A DNA stretch of 64,000 nt from Bacteroidales bacterium UBA4360 (GTDB lineage Bacteria > Bacteroidota > Bacteroidia > Bacteroidales > UBA932). This document shows, piece by piece, positions 44,209 to 53,384 of this stretch. A program made the translations under genes and the position numbers. Under the pieces are notes generated by a model. The model made no database searches. It saw only the letters and a program-made list of their open reading frames with translations, and had not been told where the DNA came from. Each line of letters opens with the position of its first letter. Position 1 is the first letter of the stretch. The stretch spans positions 1 through 64,000 of the forward strand of contig DGSO01000019.1 in assembly GCA_002393945.1 (NCBI GenBank). The letters are read 5' to 3'.

Positions 44209-45837
44209 ATGACAGATTTTAAATACGCGCCCATGTTTCAGTTGGGCCCTGACACAACGGAATACTATAAGGTTCCGGGATCTGAAAAACTTGTAAAAAC
44301 CATAAAGGCTGGCGACAAAACGCTGCTGGAGGTGTCTCCGGAGGCGCTTACGCTGGTGGCACAGCAGAGTTTCCATGACTGCCAGTTCATGCTGCGCCGT
44401 GCACACAACGAGCAGGTTGCACAGATTCTGAGTGACCCCGAGGCCTCTGACAACGACAAATATGTAGCCCTCCAGTTCCTCCGCAATGCAGAAACGTCCG
44501 TCAAGGGCGTCCTGCCGTTCTGCCAGGATACCGGTACCGCCATTATCCACGGTGAGAAAGGCCAGCACGTATGGACCGACTTCGAGGACGAAGAGGCCTT
44601 GAGCCGCGGCGTGTTCAACACCTACACACAGGAGAATCTCCGCTATAGCCAGAACGCTCCTCTGGATATGTATAATGAAGTGAATACCAAGTGCAACCTC
44701 CCCGCACAGATCGACATCGAGGCCACCCAGGGCAGCGAGTATCGCTTCATCATGGTGGCAAAGGGCGGCGGCAGCGCCAACAAGACCTACTTCTATCCCA
44801 TGACCAAGGCCACCATCCAGAACGAAGGCACCCTCATCCCCTTCCTGGTGGAGAAGATGCGCTCCCTTGGTACGGCAGCCTGCCCGCCTTACCACATCGC
44901 GTTTGTAATTGGCGGCACATCGGCAGAGAAGAACCTCCTCACCGTAAAGCTTGCGAGCATCAAGTTCTATGACAGCCTGCCCACAACAGGCGACGAGACC
45001 GGCCGTGCATTCCGCGATATCGACCTTGAGGAGAAACTCCTGAAGGAAGCGCGGAAAATCGGCCTTGGAGCGCAGTTCGGCGGCAAATACCTGGCTCATG
45101 ACATCCGCGTCATCCGTCTGCCCCGTCACGGCGCCAGCTGCCCTATCGGCATGGGCGTAAGTTGCAGCGCAGACCGCAACATAAAGTCAAAGATTAATGC
45201 AGACGGCGTCTGGATCGAGAAGATGGACACCAATCCCTCCGAACTCATCCCCGAAGAATACCGCCGTCCCGGAGAAGGCCCCAAGGGCATCGAGATAGAC
45301 CTTGACAAGGGCATCGACGCAGTGCGTGCCGAACTTACCAAATACACTGTAGGCACACGCGTGAACCTGAAGGGTACCATTATCGTAGCAAGGGACATAG
45401 CACATGCAAAGCTCAAGGCACGCCTTGACGCCGGCGAGGAAATGCCCGCATACTTCAAGGACCATCCAATCCTGTATGCCGGTCCCGCCAAAACGCCGGA
45501 AGGCTACCCCTGCGGTTCCATGGGACCCACCACCGCAAACCGTATGGATCCTTACGTGGATGAATTCCAGGACCATGGAGCTTCGCTTGTCATGATTGCC
45601 AAGGGCAACCGTTCGAAGGTTGTCACCGATGCCTGCGAAAAGCATGGAGGCTTCTACCTCGGAACTATCGGCGGTGTGGCTGCCGTCCTGTCCCAGAGCT
45701 GCATACGCAGCATCGAATGCGTTGAGTATCCGGAGCTTGGCATGGAAGCCATCTGGAAGATTACGGTCGAAGACTTCCCCGCGTTTATCCTGGTCGATGA
45801 CAAGGGCAATGATTTCTTCAAATCGATCGGTTTGTAA
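44209..45837 (+). CDS. Class I (iron-sulfur) fumarate hydratase
   Basis: The 542-residue single-chain enzyme interconverts fumarate and malate. It has the class I signatures GVLPFCQDTGTAIIHG, MVAKGGGSANKT, CPPYHIAFVIGG and, in the beta part, AGPAKTPEGYPCGSMGPTTA. Three cysteines in these blocks fit the [4Fe-4S] ligands. In anaerobic Bacteroidales it serves the reductive branch to succinate. It has its own promoter and terminator. Confidence 0.94.
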   Translation: MTDFKYAPMFQLGPDTTEYYKVPGSEKLVKTIKAGDKTLLEVSPEALTLVAQQSFHDCQFMLRRAHNEQVAQILSDPEASDNDKYVALQFLRNAETSVKGVLPFCQDTGTAIIHGEKGQHVWTDFEDEEALSRGVFNTYTQENLRYSQNAPLDMYNEVNTKCNLPAQIDIEATQGSEYRFIMVAKGGGSANKTYFYPMTKATIQNEGTLIPFLVEKMRSLGTAACPPYHIAFVIGGTSAEKNLLTVKLASIKFYDSLPTTGDETGRAFRDIDLEEKLLKEARKIGLGAQFGGKYLAHDIRVIRLPRHGASCPIGMGVSCSADRNIKSKINADGVWIEKMDTNPSELIPEEYRRPGEGPKGIEIDLDKGIDAVRAELTKYTVGTRVNLKGTIIVARDIAHAKLKARLDAGEEMPAYFKDHPILYAGPAKTPEGYPCGSMGPTTANRMDPYVDEFQDHGASLVMIAKGNRSKVVTDACEKHGGFYLGTIGGVAAVLSQSCIRSIECVEYPELGMEAIWKITVEDFPAFILVDDKGNDFFKSIGL

Positions 45838-45843
45838 CCCTTT

Positions 45844-45874
45844 AAAAAAACTGCTCCAACGGGGCAGTTTTTTT
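45844..45874 (+). terminator. Intrinsic terminator of the fumarase gene
   Basis: An A-rich arm ending ACTGCTCC pairs with GGGGCAGT and seven T around a 3-base loop (one G-T pair), 6 bases after the stop. Confidence 0.9.
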
Positions 45875-45896
45875 CTTGTATTTAAAATAATTTATT

Positions 45897-45904
45897 TATC
45901 TTTG
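45897..45904 (+). promoter_or_regulatory. -7 box TATCTTTG of uraA
   Basis: An exact match; the leader is about 50 bases (to ATG 45956), purine-rich, with no hairpin or terminator that would suggest attenuation. Confidence 0.65.
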
Positions 45905-45955
45905 TCTGGTCATTAAGGACTGAAGGGCAAGAAAAACTCTCAAACCTTATATAAT

Positions 45956-47308
45956 ATGACAAAACAATCTGAAGCCATCTACGATGCCCGCACTCTGGGC
46001 ACGGGTAAGATGCTCACCCTTGGCCTCCAGCACATGTTCGCCATGTTCGGAGCCACGGTTCTGGTTCCGGTAATCACCGGTCTATCCATGTCGGCAACCC
46101 TGCTTTTCGCAGGTATCGGAACTCTGGTTTTCCACCTTCTCACCAAAATGCGGGTACCTGCATTCCTAGGCTCGTCCTTCGCTTTCCTTGGCGGCTACGC
46201 AGCGGTAGTGTCAATGGGAGCTGCTCAAGGTCTCTCTGCCTCGGAATCTCTTCCTTATGCCTGCATCGGAGTCTTCTCGGCAGGCATTATTTATTTCATC
46301 CTGGCAGGACTCTTCGCAGCCTTTGGCGCAAAGAAGGTGATGCGCTTCTTCCCTCCCATCGTCACGGGACCCATCATCATCGCCATCGGCCTTACCCTCA
46401 GCGGTAGCGCCATCCAGAACTGCAACCAGAACTGGTGGATTGCCCTGCTTGCCATCGCAATCATCATCGTCTGCAACATCTGGGGCAAGAAGATGATAAA
46501 GATCATCCCCATCCTGCTGGGTGTCCTTGGCTCTTACATCGTAGCTGCCTGCTTCGGACTCTGTGACTTCACTCCCGTAAAGGATGCCGCATGGATCGGT
46601 GCTCCCTTCCAGTGGAAAAACACCGCTTTCCATGTGTTCAGCAACCCCAACTGGGGACTTGTAGTATCGGCAATAATCGCCATCGTGCCCATCTCCCTTG
46701 CAACTATGATGGAACACATTGGTGACATGTGCGCAATCTCCTCAACGACAGGTATCAACTATCTCGAGAATCCCGGCCTGCACCGCACCCTCATGGGTGA
46801 CGGCCTTGCAACAATGCTTGCATCCCTGTTCGGCGCTCCTGCTAACACCACATACGGAGAAAACACCGGCGTTCTGAACCTTACCAAGGTATATGACCCC
46901 AGAGTCATCAGGATTGCCGCCATATTCGCAATCATCCTGAGTTTCTGCCCCAAGTTCTCCGCCCTCATCAGCTGCATGCCTGCCGCTACCATCGGCGGTG
47001 TTTCCCTGGTGCTTTACGGTATGATTTCCGCCGTGGGCGTCAGAAATGTAGTAGAGAATCAGGTAGATTTCACCAAGAGCCGCAACGTTATCATCGCAGC
47101 TCTCATCCTGGTGCTTGCTATCGGCATCAAGTACGGTGCAAATGACGCCATCTCCCTTGGTTTCACAAGCCTCAGCGGCCTTGCCGTAGCAGCCCTGGTA
47201 GGTGTTATCCTCAATGCAATTCTTCCCGGCAAGGACTACGAGTTCGGTGCCAATCCCAACGGAGACAAAGCCGTGGACTTCGAAATCAACCCTTCACTCA
47301 GAAAATAA
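45956..47308 (+). CDS. uraA: Uracil/xanthine permease (NCS2 family)
   Basis: The 450-residue protein has about 14 membrane helices, with the NCS2 features GLQHMFAMFGATVLVPVITG near the start and a conserved Glu helix (ATMMEHIGDMCAIS). It probably imports uracil by proton symport; xanthine is possible. The DUF5020 gene follows 32 bases later, forming an inner-plus-outer-membrane nucleobase uptake pair. Confidence 0.92.
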   Translation: MTKQSEAIYDARTLGTGKMLTLGLQHMFAMFGATVLVPVITGLSMSATLLFAGIGTLVFHLLTKMRVPAFLGSSFAFLGGYAAVVSMGAAQGLSASESLPYACIGVFSAGIIYFILAGLFAAFGAKKVMRFFPPIVTGPIIIAIGLTLSGSAIQNCNQNWWIALLAIAIIIVCNIWGKKMIKIIPILLGVLGSYIVAACFGLCDFTPVKDAAWIGAPFQWKNTAFHVFSNPNWGLVVSAIIAIVPISLATMMEHIGDMCAISSTTGINYLENPGLHRTLMGDGLATMLASLFGAPANTTYGENTGVLNLTKVYDPRVIRIAAIFAIILSFCPKFSALISCMPAATIGGVSLVLYGMISAVGVRNVVENQVDFTKSRNVIIAALILVLAIGIKYGANDAISLGFTSLSGLAVAALVGVILNAILPGKDYEFGANPNGDKAVDFEINPSLRK

Positions 47309-47340
47309 CTCCCTAATATTTAACCCATAAACTACGCTTT

Positions 47341-48072
47341 ATGAAAAAAATCATCGCAGCTGCTGCAGCAGCACTCGCCCTGGCCCAGGTAGCCGGTGCA
47401 CAGACCAACCTTCAGACCTTCTACGATTTTGGAAGAAACCATTTCACCACAACTCTGGAAGGATTCTACGGTGACAATTGGGGCAACACCTTCTTCTTCA
47501 TCGATTACGATTACAATCAGAAAGACAGCGACGGTGTAAACCAGGCCCCCAGCGGAAGCTACATGGAAATTGCCCGCTGCCTCAATTTCTGGGGAGACAC
47601 CGCACTTGCACCCCTGAGCCTTCAGGTGGAATACAACGGCCTCGTGGGAGTAAACCAGAACTTCCTCTTCGGTGTCGACTACTTCCTGCACAGCGATGAT
47701 TTCGCCAACACCTTCAACTTCAAGCTCCTCTACAAGACCTTCAGCAAGGGTGTCGAGAGCGGCCTTCCGCTTCAGTTCACCTTCGTATGGGGAATGCAGA
47801 ACCTCTTCGGTGTCGACGGCCTCCGCTTCAGCGGCTTTGCCGATGTCTGGGGAGAGAAAGTGGCTGCATTCGCAGAGGATCCTACCAGCGACAAGTTCCT
47901 CAAGGAAGCCGGCTTCGTCTTCATCTCCGAGCCTCAGATCTGGTACAACGTGGGCAAGCTCTTCGGCTGCGACAATCTCCACGTAGGTACAGAAATCGAA
48001 CTCTCCTGCAACTTCGCCGGCTACGACGGATTCAAGGTCCGTCCCTGCCTTGGCACCAAGTGGATTTTCTAG
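47341..48072 (+). CDS. DUF5020 family Tsx-like outer-membrane protein
   Basis: The 243-residue protein has a signal peptide (ends VAGAQ), then NLQTFYDFGRNHFTTTLEGF and alternating strands ending in aromatic residues (final WIF), as in small outer-membrane barrels. DUF5020 proteins resemble the nucleoside channel Tsx. Position directly behind uraA supports passage of nucleosides or nucleobases, but no direct evidence exists. It ends at a 15-bp hairpin. Confidence 0.85.
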   Translation: MKKIIAAAAAALALAQVAGAQTNLQTFYDFGRNHFTTTLEGFYGDNWGNTFFFIDYDYNQKDSDGVNQAPSGSYMEIARCLNFWGDTALAPLSLQVEYNGLVGVNQNFLFGVDYFLHSDDFANTFNFKLLYKTFSKGVESGLPLQFTFVWGMQNLFGVDGLRFSGFADVWGEKVAAFAEDPTSDKFLKEAGFVFISEPQIWYNVGKLFGCDNLHVGTEIELSCNFAGYDGFKVRPCLGTKWIF

Positions 48073-48089
48073 GACAGAACCTCATATTA

Positions 48090-48128
48090 TTGATAAAGGT
48101 TGGCTTTTACAAGGCCAACCTTTATCAA
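48090..48128. terminator. Strong bidirectional terminator
   Basis: A perfect 15-bp stem (48090-48104 with 48114-48128, core AAAGGTTGGC) around a 9-base loop. It serves the DUF5020 gene and abuts the stop of the convergent GH28 gene. Confidence 0.9.
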
Positions 48129-49466
48129 TTAATAAGTCATAAGCTTGACATTATCCAGAGTTATCGCTTCCGGATGAGACATATCAATACCCTTGTCATT
48201 ATAGAAGATGGTAGAATTCCTGACGGTTATCCCGTGAATTTGGGATAGGGGGCCTTGGGCCTTGATGGCAGTGGTGCAGCCGCGGCAGGTAACGTTCTCT
48301 ATTATGATATCCGTAAAATCCGGCAGGAAGTTCTGGGTATCTGCAGCCTGATTGTCATCATGGCCGGCGGGGCGGTCGGCATAGTCGGTCTGGAAGACTA
48401 TGGCCTCGTCCTTGATGTCTGTCATGACAATGTTGCTGATACGGATATTGGAGCATTTGCCGCCTCTTTCGGGGGCACTCTTGAAACGGAGTCCGGTGTC
48501 CGTGCCTGAAAAAACGCAGTTGCGCACGGTGATATCTTCCATGCCGCCGGAGAACTCGGAACCTATCACAAAGCCGCCATGTGCATGGAACACGGTATTG
48601 TTTTCAATCAGGATATTCTTGCAGGGACCGTCCTTGAGCGCCTTGGCTCCGGCGCCGCCCTTGAGGCAGATGCCGTCGTCACCTACATCTACGGTGCAGC
48701 CGGCTATAAGGACATTCCGGCACTGCATGATGTCGATGCCGTCACCATTCTGGGCGTTCCAGGGGCAGCGGACGGTGATGCCTTCTATTGTTACATCTTC
48801 GCACCGCTGCGGAACCAGGTGGAACTTGGGCGAGTTCTGAAGGGTAACTCCGGTAACAAGCACCTTGGAGCAGTCCGTGAACCGTATCAGGTGTGTCCTG
48901 AAGCGTTCCTGGGCCTTATAATCGGCAGCGATGTTCTCGTAATTCTTGAGGTTGAACGGATACCACAGGGAACCGTCCTCGGTAACTGTGCCGCCCTTTT
49001 CCAGGAAGGATTTCCACTCCACGTCACTTACTTTCGAGCGCTTCACAGGCCTCCACCACTGACCGTTCCCGTCGATGATGCCGTTTCCGGAAATGCTCAC
49101 GTCATGCCTCTTGGAGGCGGTGATGAACGGCTTCACGCTCTTCCCGTCCCAGGAATCCTTCTTGTCGGGAGACAGCAGGAGAACCGCACCTTCCTCCAAA
49201 TGCAGGTCCATGCAGTCCTTGAGGACTATTTTGCCCGAAAGATAAATCCCGGCCGGAACGACTATGCGGCCGCCGCCCTTTTTGCCGACAGCCGCCACGG
49301 CCTTGGCAAAAGCATCAGTATTGAGGGTAACTCCGTCGGGAACAGCTCCGAAATCCAGGACGGAAACGGAATTGTCGGGAATTGAAGGACGCTGGGGAGA
49401 GACCTCCTGCGCGCTCAGAAGGATACCCGCGAAGAGCGTTAAAAACAGTATGGAAATGCGTTTCAT
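48129..49466 (-). CDS. GH28 family glycoside hydrolase (polygalacturonase-like)
   Basis: The 445-residue secreted enzyme (signal ends LLSAQ) is a right-handed beta-helix opening with VSVLDFGAVPDGVTLNTDAF. The GH28 active site is present: NAQNGDGIDI, DVGDDGICLK, HAHGGFVIGSE and LRFKSAPERGG supply the catalytic aspartates, His and Lys. It probably cuts galacturonic acid polymers (pectin or rhamnogalacturonan) in the periplasm. No SusC/D pair is adjacent. The frame opens at 49526 but overlaps the promoter, so ATG 49466 is used. Confidence 0.9.
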   Translation of the reverse strand: MKRISILFLTLFAGILLSAQEVSPQRPSIPDNSVSVLDFGAVPDGVTLNTDAFAKAVAAVGKKGGGRIVVPAGIYLSGKIVLKDCMDLHLEEGAVLLLSPDKKDSWDGKSVKPFITASKRHDVSISGNGIIDGNGQWWRPVKRSKVSDVEWKSFLEKGGTVTEDGSLWYPFNLKNYENIAADYKAQERFRTHLIRFTDCSKVLVTGVTLQNSPKFHLVPQRCEDVTIEGITVRCPWNAQNGDGIDIMQCRNVLIAGCTVDVGDDGICLKGGAGAKALKDGPCKNILIENNTVFHAHGGFVIGSEFSGGMEDITVRNCVFSGTDTGLRFKSAPERGGKCSNIRISNIVMTDIKDEAIVFQTDYADRPAGHDDNQAADTQNFLPDFTDIIIENVTCRGCTTAIKAQGPLSQIHGITVRNSTIFYNDKGIDMSHPEAITLDNVKLMTY

Positions 49467-49483
49467 TCTGTAAAAAATTTTTA

Positions 49484-49491
49484 CAAACATA
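49484..49491 (-). promoter_or_regulatory. -7 box TATGTTTG of the GH28 gene
   Basis: An exact match 17 bases before the ATG. The neighbouring 20 or so bases are nearly the same as those at the window's left edge. Confidence 0.6.
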
Positions 49492-49553
49492 GAAACTGTT
49501 TTGATAACAATCAAGTTCTGTAACAAAAGTGTAGTAATATCAGCAATTATTTA

Positions 49554-49561
49554 TAAATTTG
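49554..49561 (+). promoter_or_regulatory. -7 box TAAATTTG of the porin gene
   Basis: An exact match, 21 bases before ATG 49583. Confidence 0.6.
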
Positions 49562-49582
49562 TAAGCTTAAACCACATTTTTG

Positions 49583-50716
49583 ATGTCACAAAAATACCTC
49601 ATAGCCATCACGGCAACCTTGCTTTTCTCCGCTTCCGCATTGGCACAGAACGGTGCGAACGCCGGAATGGGCGGCCCGGACGGAGACTACGCCTCACTTT
49701 ACGAGCTGGTCTCAGGTCACGAAAAAAAGTGCGAGTCCTTCAACGTGTTCCTCAACACGGGCGGCAGTTTCAATGCCGATGAAAACGGCGGCGCCTTTTC
49801 CGGACGGGACCTCCGCCTGGAAATCAAAGGCAATCTAGGGGATCACCTTGGATATCGACTTCGCTATCAGCTCACCAAGTCTTCAATGCCCCTGCCTCTG
49901 GACAAGTACCCCACGGCACTGGACATTTTCATCGTAAGCTGGAAGTTCAACGAGCATTTTACCGCCCAGGCTGGCAAGATATTCCAGGCCTGGGGAGGTT
50001 TTGAATACGACGCCAACCCTATTTACATATACAAGTTCACGGATTTTACGGGAGCCACAGACCCCTTCACGGCAGGCGCTGCCCTTTCCTGGTTCCCCAA
50101 CCAGAACCATGAAATCCAGTTCAGCGTAACCGACACCCATACCGTACCCGTAGACATGCGCTATCCTGCCGCCCTTGGCGTGGAAGCCGCCAAGCTGCCG
50201 CTGACTTACGTCCTCAACTGGAACGGAACCCTGTTCAACGGACTCGTAAGCACCCGCTGGGCCGCCGGTACCATGGTTTTTGCCCAGGGAGAACGCGCCG
50301 ACAGGATCACCCTTGGCACCCGCTTGAACCTCCCAAAACTCACATGGTATACAGACCTGATAGGTTCCTGGGAAACCATAGATTACACCGGCTACGGACT
50401 AAGTGAGCTTGGAACCCTTGAGAAAAACGTCAGGTATTTTACGGGCGTCACAAAGGCCGACTGGCGTTTTGCCCCCATGTGGAACCTCGGCCTGCAGGCA
50501 AGCCTGGAATGGATGGATTCCCGCACCACCCCCGACATCAGGAAAAGGTGGGGCGCCCTTGCCGCCATCGAGTTCTACCCGGATCCTTCCCAGGACTTTC
50601 GCATGTTCCTTACCGGCTACCTTGACGGCTGCCGCTGGCAGGGACAGAACGGTCCCGAGCCCTGGATTCGGAAATCCGTTGAACTGGGATTCATCTACCG
50701 CATAAAAGCTTTCTAA
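49583..50716 (+). CDS. Outer-membrane porin (OprO/OprP-like barrel)
   Basis: The 377-residue protein has a signal peptide (ends SALAQ), an opening beta domain, SGRDLRLEIKGNLGDHLGYR, and alternating strands to a terminal aromatic residue (IYRIKAF). This pattern matches the phosphate-selective porin O/P superfamily; the substrate is unclear. The TTG three bases upstream is in frame but ATG is preferred. It is divergent from the GH28 gene. Confidence 0.82.
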   Translation: MSQKYLIAITATLLFSASALAQNGANAGMGGPDGDYASLYELVSGHEKKCESFNVFLNTGGSFNADENGGAFSGRDLRLEIKGNLGDHLGYRLRYQLTKSSMPLPLDKYPTALDIFIVSWKFNEHFTAQAGKIFQAWGGFEYDANPIYIYKFTDFTGATDPFTAGAALSWFPNQNHEIQFSVTDTHTVPVDMRYPAALGVEAAKLPLTYVLNWNGTLFNGLVSTRWAAGTMVFAQGERADRITLGTRLNLPKLTWYTDLIGSWETIDYTGYGLSELGTLEKNVRYFTGVTKADWRFAPMWNLGLQASLEWMDSRTTPDIRKRWGALAAIEFYPDPSQDFRMFLTGYLDGCRWQGQNGPEPWIRKSVELGFIYRIKAF

Positions 50717-50725
50717 AATTATTCG

Positions 50726-50733
50726 TATCTTTG
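50726..50733 (+). promoter_or_regulatory. -7 box TATCTTTG of the Porin_10-like gene
   Basis: An exact match, 6 bases before the ATG at 50740 and 9 bases after the porin stop. Confidence 0.6.
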
Positions 50734-50739
50734 CAGTCT

Positions 50740-53382
50740 ATGGCAAAGATATGGACTGATATACTGTTGCCGGTTGCGATAGCGGGAGCTGTCGCCGCCC
50801 AGACGCTCGGAGTCGACGTTTCCCGCGCGTCCAAGGCAAGTATATGGTTCCAGGAGGCAAGGCAGGACACCGTGACAAGGCTTCCAAACGGCCTCAGGCC
50901 CGTTTTCTATGAGTCCATCATTGCAGCGAAGGACACCTCCTCAGTGGAGGATACGTTTCTTTTTGACGAAGCAGCCCAGGAGGCCGACACCCTGCCCAGA
51001 ATCACCGCCCGTGACACCATGAAGGTCCCGGACAGCCTCCGCCTCACGGACACCTTCCGTTACAAATGGTACGTTGCCATTGCCGATTCCCTCACCCACA
51101 GGATCGTGGTGGACTCCCTCAAGGCCGATGGAGACACGCTCATCTGGCCTGTAATCGACTCGCTCTATCTCTCGGACTCCACCGCTGCCGCCGTCGCCAA
51201 GTTCAACGCCTGGTATGCCGGCCTTTCCAAGTCTGAAAGGAAGCGTTACGACTACGAACATTACAAGCTCCCTGAAATCCGCCGCAGGCAGGACTCCACA
51301 TTCAAGGCCCAGGACAGCCTGCAGCGCATCAAGGACAGCATCCGGCAGAATACGCCCCGCATCCTCGAGACCGCATTCCTCCCGGACAGCCTATATTACA
51401 AGCGCCTTGTAGCATGGCGCCACAACCGCCTGTACAACAAGGTGGAAGTCTTCGACTGGGACACCACCGCGAACTACCATTTCTACGACTATCCCTTTGC
51501 CAAGGAAGACGTAGGCGCAACATGGCTCGGCATGCCAGGTTCCGCCGTGCAGCAGATGAACTTCTTCAAGAGGAACAAGGTGCGCACACCGGAATTCTAC
51601 GCCCCCCAGGAGAGTTGGACATACAATGCCGATGACATCCCCATGTTCAATACCAAGACCCCTTACACGGAGCTTGAATACTACGGTAACCTCTTCAACA
51701 GCAGCGACCTCAGTTCCGACGCCTTCCGCGTTTTCACCACACAGAACATCCTCCCGGAACTCAACATCGCCCTTGAGATGAAGCGCTACGGCGGCGCCGG
51801 AAATCTCAAGAACGAAAAGACCGACAACCGTACCTATTTCGTCACCGGCAACTACACCGGAAAGAAGTATCTGGCCCACGCTGGATTCATATACAACAAG
51901 ACCACACGCCAAGAAAACGGCGGTATCCAGGACAACATGTGGATCAGGGATACCACTGTAGACGTGAGGGAAATCGAGGTGAACATCGCAGCCGCCACCA
52001 ACCGTTACAACAAGAGAACCTTCTTCTTCGACCAGAGCTACCGTATCCCGTTTGACTTCATCGAGGAGCTCAGGCACCGCAAAGATACGTCCTGGGTGAA
52101 ACCGGATACGCTTGACAAGGACGCCACCACAGGATTTATCGGCACTTCTTCTGAATACAGCATTTACAGCAAGAAATACGTAGACCAGACATCGGCACCC
52201 CTTTCTGCCTTCTACAGGGATGTATTCAACATGAATCCGTCCAAAAGCGCCGATTCCCTGGAAACGCGTTATCTGGACAACCGCCTTTTCGTCCGTCTGC
52301 AGCCCTGGAAGGAAGACGCCATCATTTCCAAGATTGAGGGAGGTATAGGCGACAGGCTCCAGACCTTCTATCTGCTTGGGCAGCAAGACTACCTGAAGAA
52401 GCCCGCCAACAATGTATGGAACTCTTTCTATGCTTATGCCGGCGCCGAAGGCAGCCTTAACAAGTACTTCACCTGGGACGCAACCGCCCTTATGAACATC
52501 GCCGGACATGAGGCCGGAGACTTCAGCGTGGGAGCCAATGCAAAACTGAATGTGTTCCCCTTCAGAAGGCAGCCCAACAGCCCCCTGTCCCTGGATGTCC
52601 ATTTCGAGACTTCCCTGAGGGAACCCACGTTCTACCAGCAGCATTTCCGCTCCAACCACTTCATCTGGGAAAACAGTTTCTCCAAGACGTCGGACTCAAG
52701 GATAAGCGCAAGGCTCAGCATTCCCAAGTGGCGGGTTAGCGCAGAGGCGGGTTATGCCCTCCTCGCGAACAATGTTTTCTATGACTCCACAGGCGTAGCA
52801 AAGCAGAACGCCACGCCAATGAGCGTCATATCGGCAGCACTCAGGAAGGACTTCGTATTCGGGCCGATACACCTTGAAAACAGCGCCCTGCTGCAGTATT
52901 CTTCAGACCAGTATGTTGTGCCCGTACCGCTTCTCGCCCTTAACCTGAGGTGGTATGCACAGTTCAACGTAGTAGATCCCAAAACCATGCAGCTGCAGCT
53001 TGGCGTGAATACACGCTACACGACGCTGTGGTATGCACCTTCTTATAATCCCGTTGCCGGAGTTTTCACATCCCAGAAGAATGAGCTCTACGGCAACTGC
53101 CCTGTCTTTGACGTGTTTGTCAACGCCCAGTGGAAGAAATGCTGCGTTTTCATAAAATTCGAAAACGCCGGCAACGGATGGCCGATGACAAAGCATGACT
53201 ACTTCACCGCTCACCATTATATCCAGACTTCCTCTGTCCTCAAGTTCGGCATCAGCTGGCCGTTCTATCCAAGACTCGGGACAAGCAGGACAATGTCGGC
53301 CCGCGCCGGAGCAGGCATGGGCGGAGGCAGCGGCATGTCCGGTCTCAGAAACGGCATCGGAGGCGCTTTAGGAGGATTTTAA
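50740..53382 (+). CDS. Putative outer-membrane porin (Porin_10-like)
   Basis: The 880-residue protein has a signal-like N-terminus (LPVAIAGAVAAQT) and an Asp/Ser-rich soluble region (about 45-230). A large set of beta strands follows, closing with VLKFGISWPFYPR. These features match the large putative porins specific to Bacteroidota. The Gly/Met-rich tail (about 855-880) is unusual. Substrate is unknown. The start is ATG rather than the earlier TTG, which lies within the promoter box. Confidence 0.82.
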   Translation: MAKIWTDILLPVAIAGAVAAQTLGVDVSRASKASIWFQEARQDTVTRLPNGLRPVFYESIIAAKDTSSVEDTFLFDEAAQEADTLPRITARDTMKVPDSLRLTDTFRYKWYVAIADSLTHRIVVDSLKADGDTLIWPVIDSLYLSDSTAAAVAKFNAWYAGLSKSERKRYDYEHYKLPEIRRRQDSTFKAQDSLQRIKDSIRQNTPRILETAFLPDSLYYKRLVAWRHNRLYNKVEVFDWDTTANYHFYDYPFAKEDVGATWLGMPGSAVQQMNFFKRNKVRTPEFYAPQESWTYNADDIPMFNTKTPYTELEYYGNLFNSSDLSSDAFRVFTTQNILPELNIALEMKRYGGAGNLKNEKTDNRTYFVTGNYTGKKYLAHAGFIYNKTTRQENGGIQDNMWIRDTTVDVREIEVNIAAATNRYNKRTFFFDQSYRIPFDFIEELRHRKDTSWVKPDTLDKDATTGFIGTSSEYSIYSKKYVDQTSAPLSAFYRDVFNMNPSKSADSLETRYLDNRLFVRLQPWKEDAIISKIEGGIGDRLQTFYLLGQQDYLKKPANNVWNSFYAYAGAEGSLNKYFTWDATALMNIAGHEAGDFSVGANAKLNVFPFRRQPNSPLSLDVHFETSLREPTFYQQHFRSNHFIWENSFSKTSDSRISARLSIPKWRVSAEAGYALLANNVFYDSTGVAKQNATPMSVISAALRKDFVFGPIHLENSALLQYSSDQYVVPVPLLALNLRWYAQFNVVDPKTMQLQLGVNTRYTTLWYAPSYNPVAGVFTSQKNELYGNCPVFDVFVNAQWKKCCVFIKFENAGNGWPMTKHDYFTAHHYIQTSSVLKFGISWPFYPRLGTSRTMSARAGAGMGGGSGMSGLRNGIGGALGGF

Positions 53383-53384
53383 TC

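Noticed and set aside
45897..45955. PyrR-type or riboswitch attenuator in the uraA leader
   Set aside because: The leader is about 50 bases, purine-rich, with no hairpin plus T-run.
51391..52659. 422-codon open frame on the minus strand
   Set aside because: Antisense to the Porin_10-like gene; composition is that of a reversed beta-barrel gene, with no domain or promoter.
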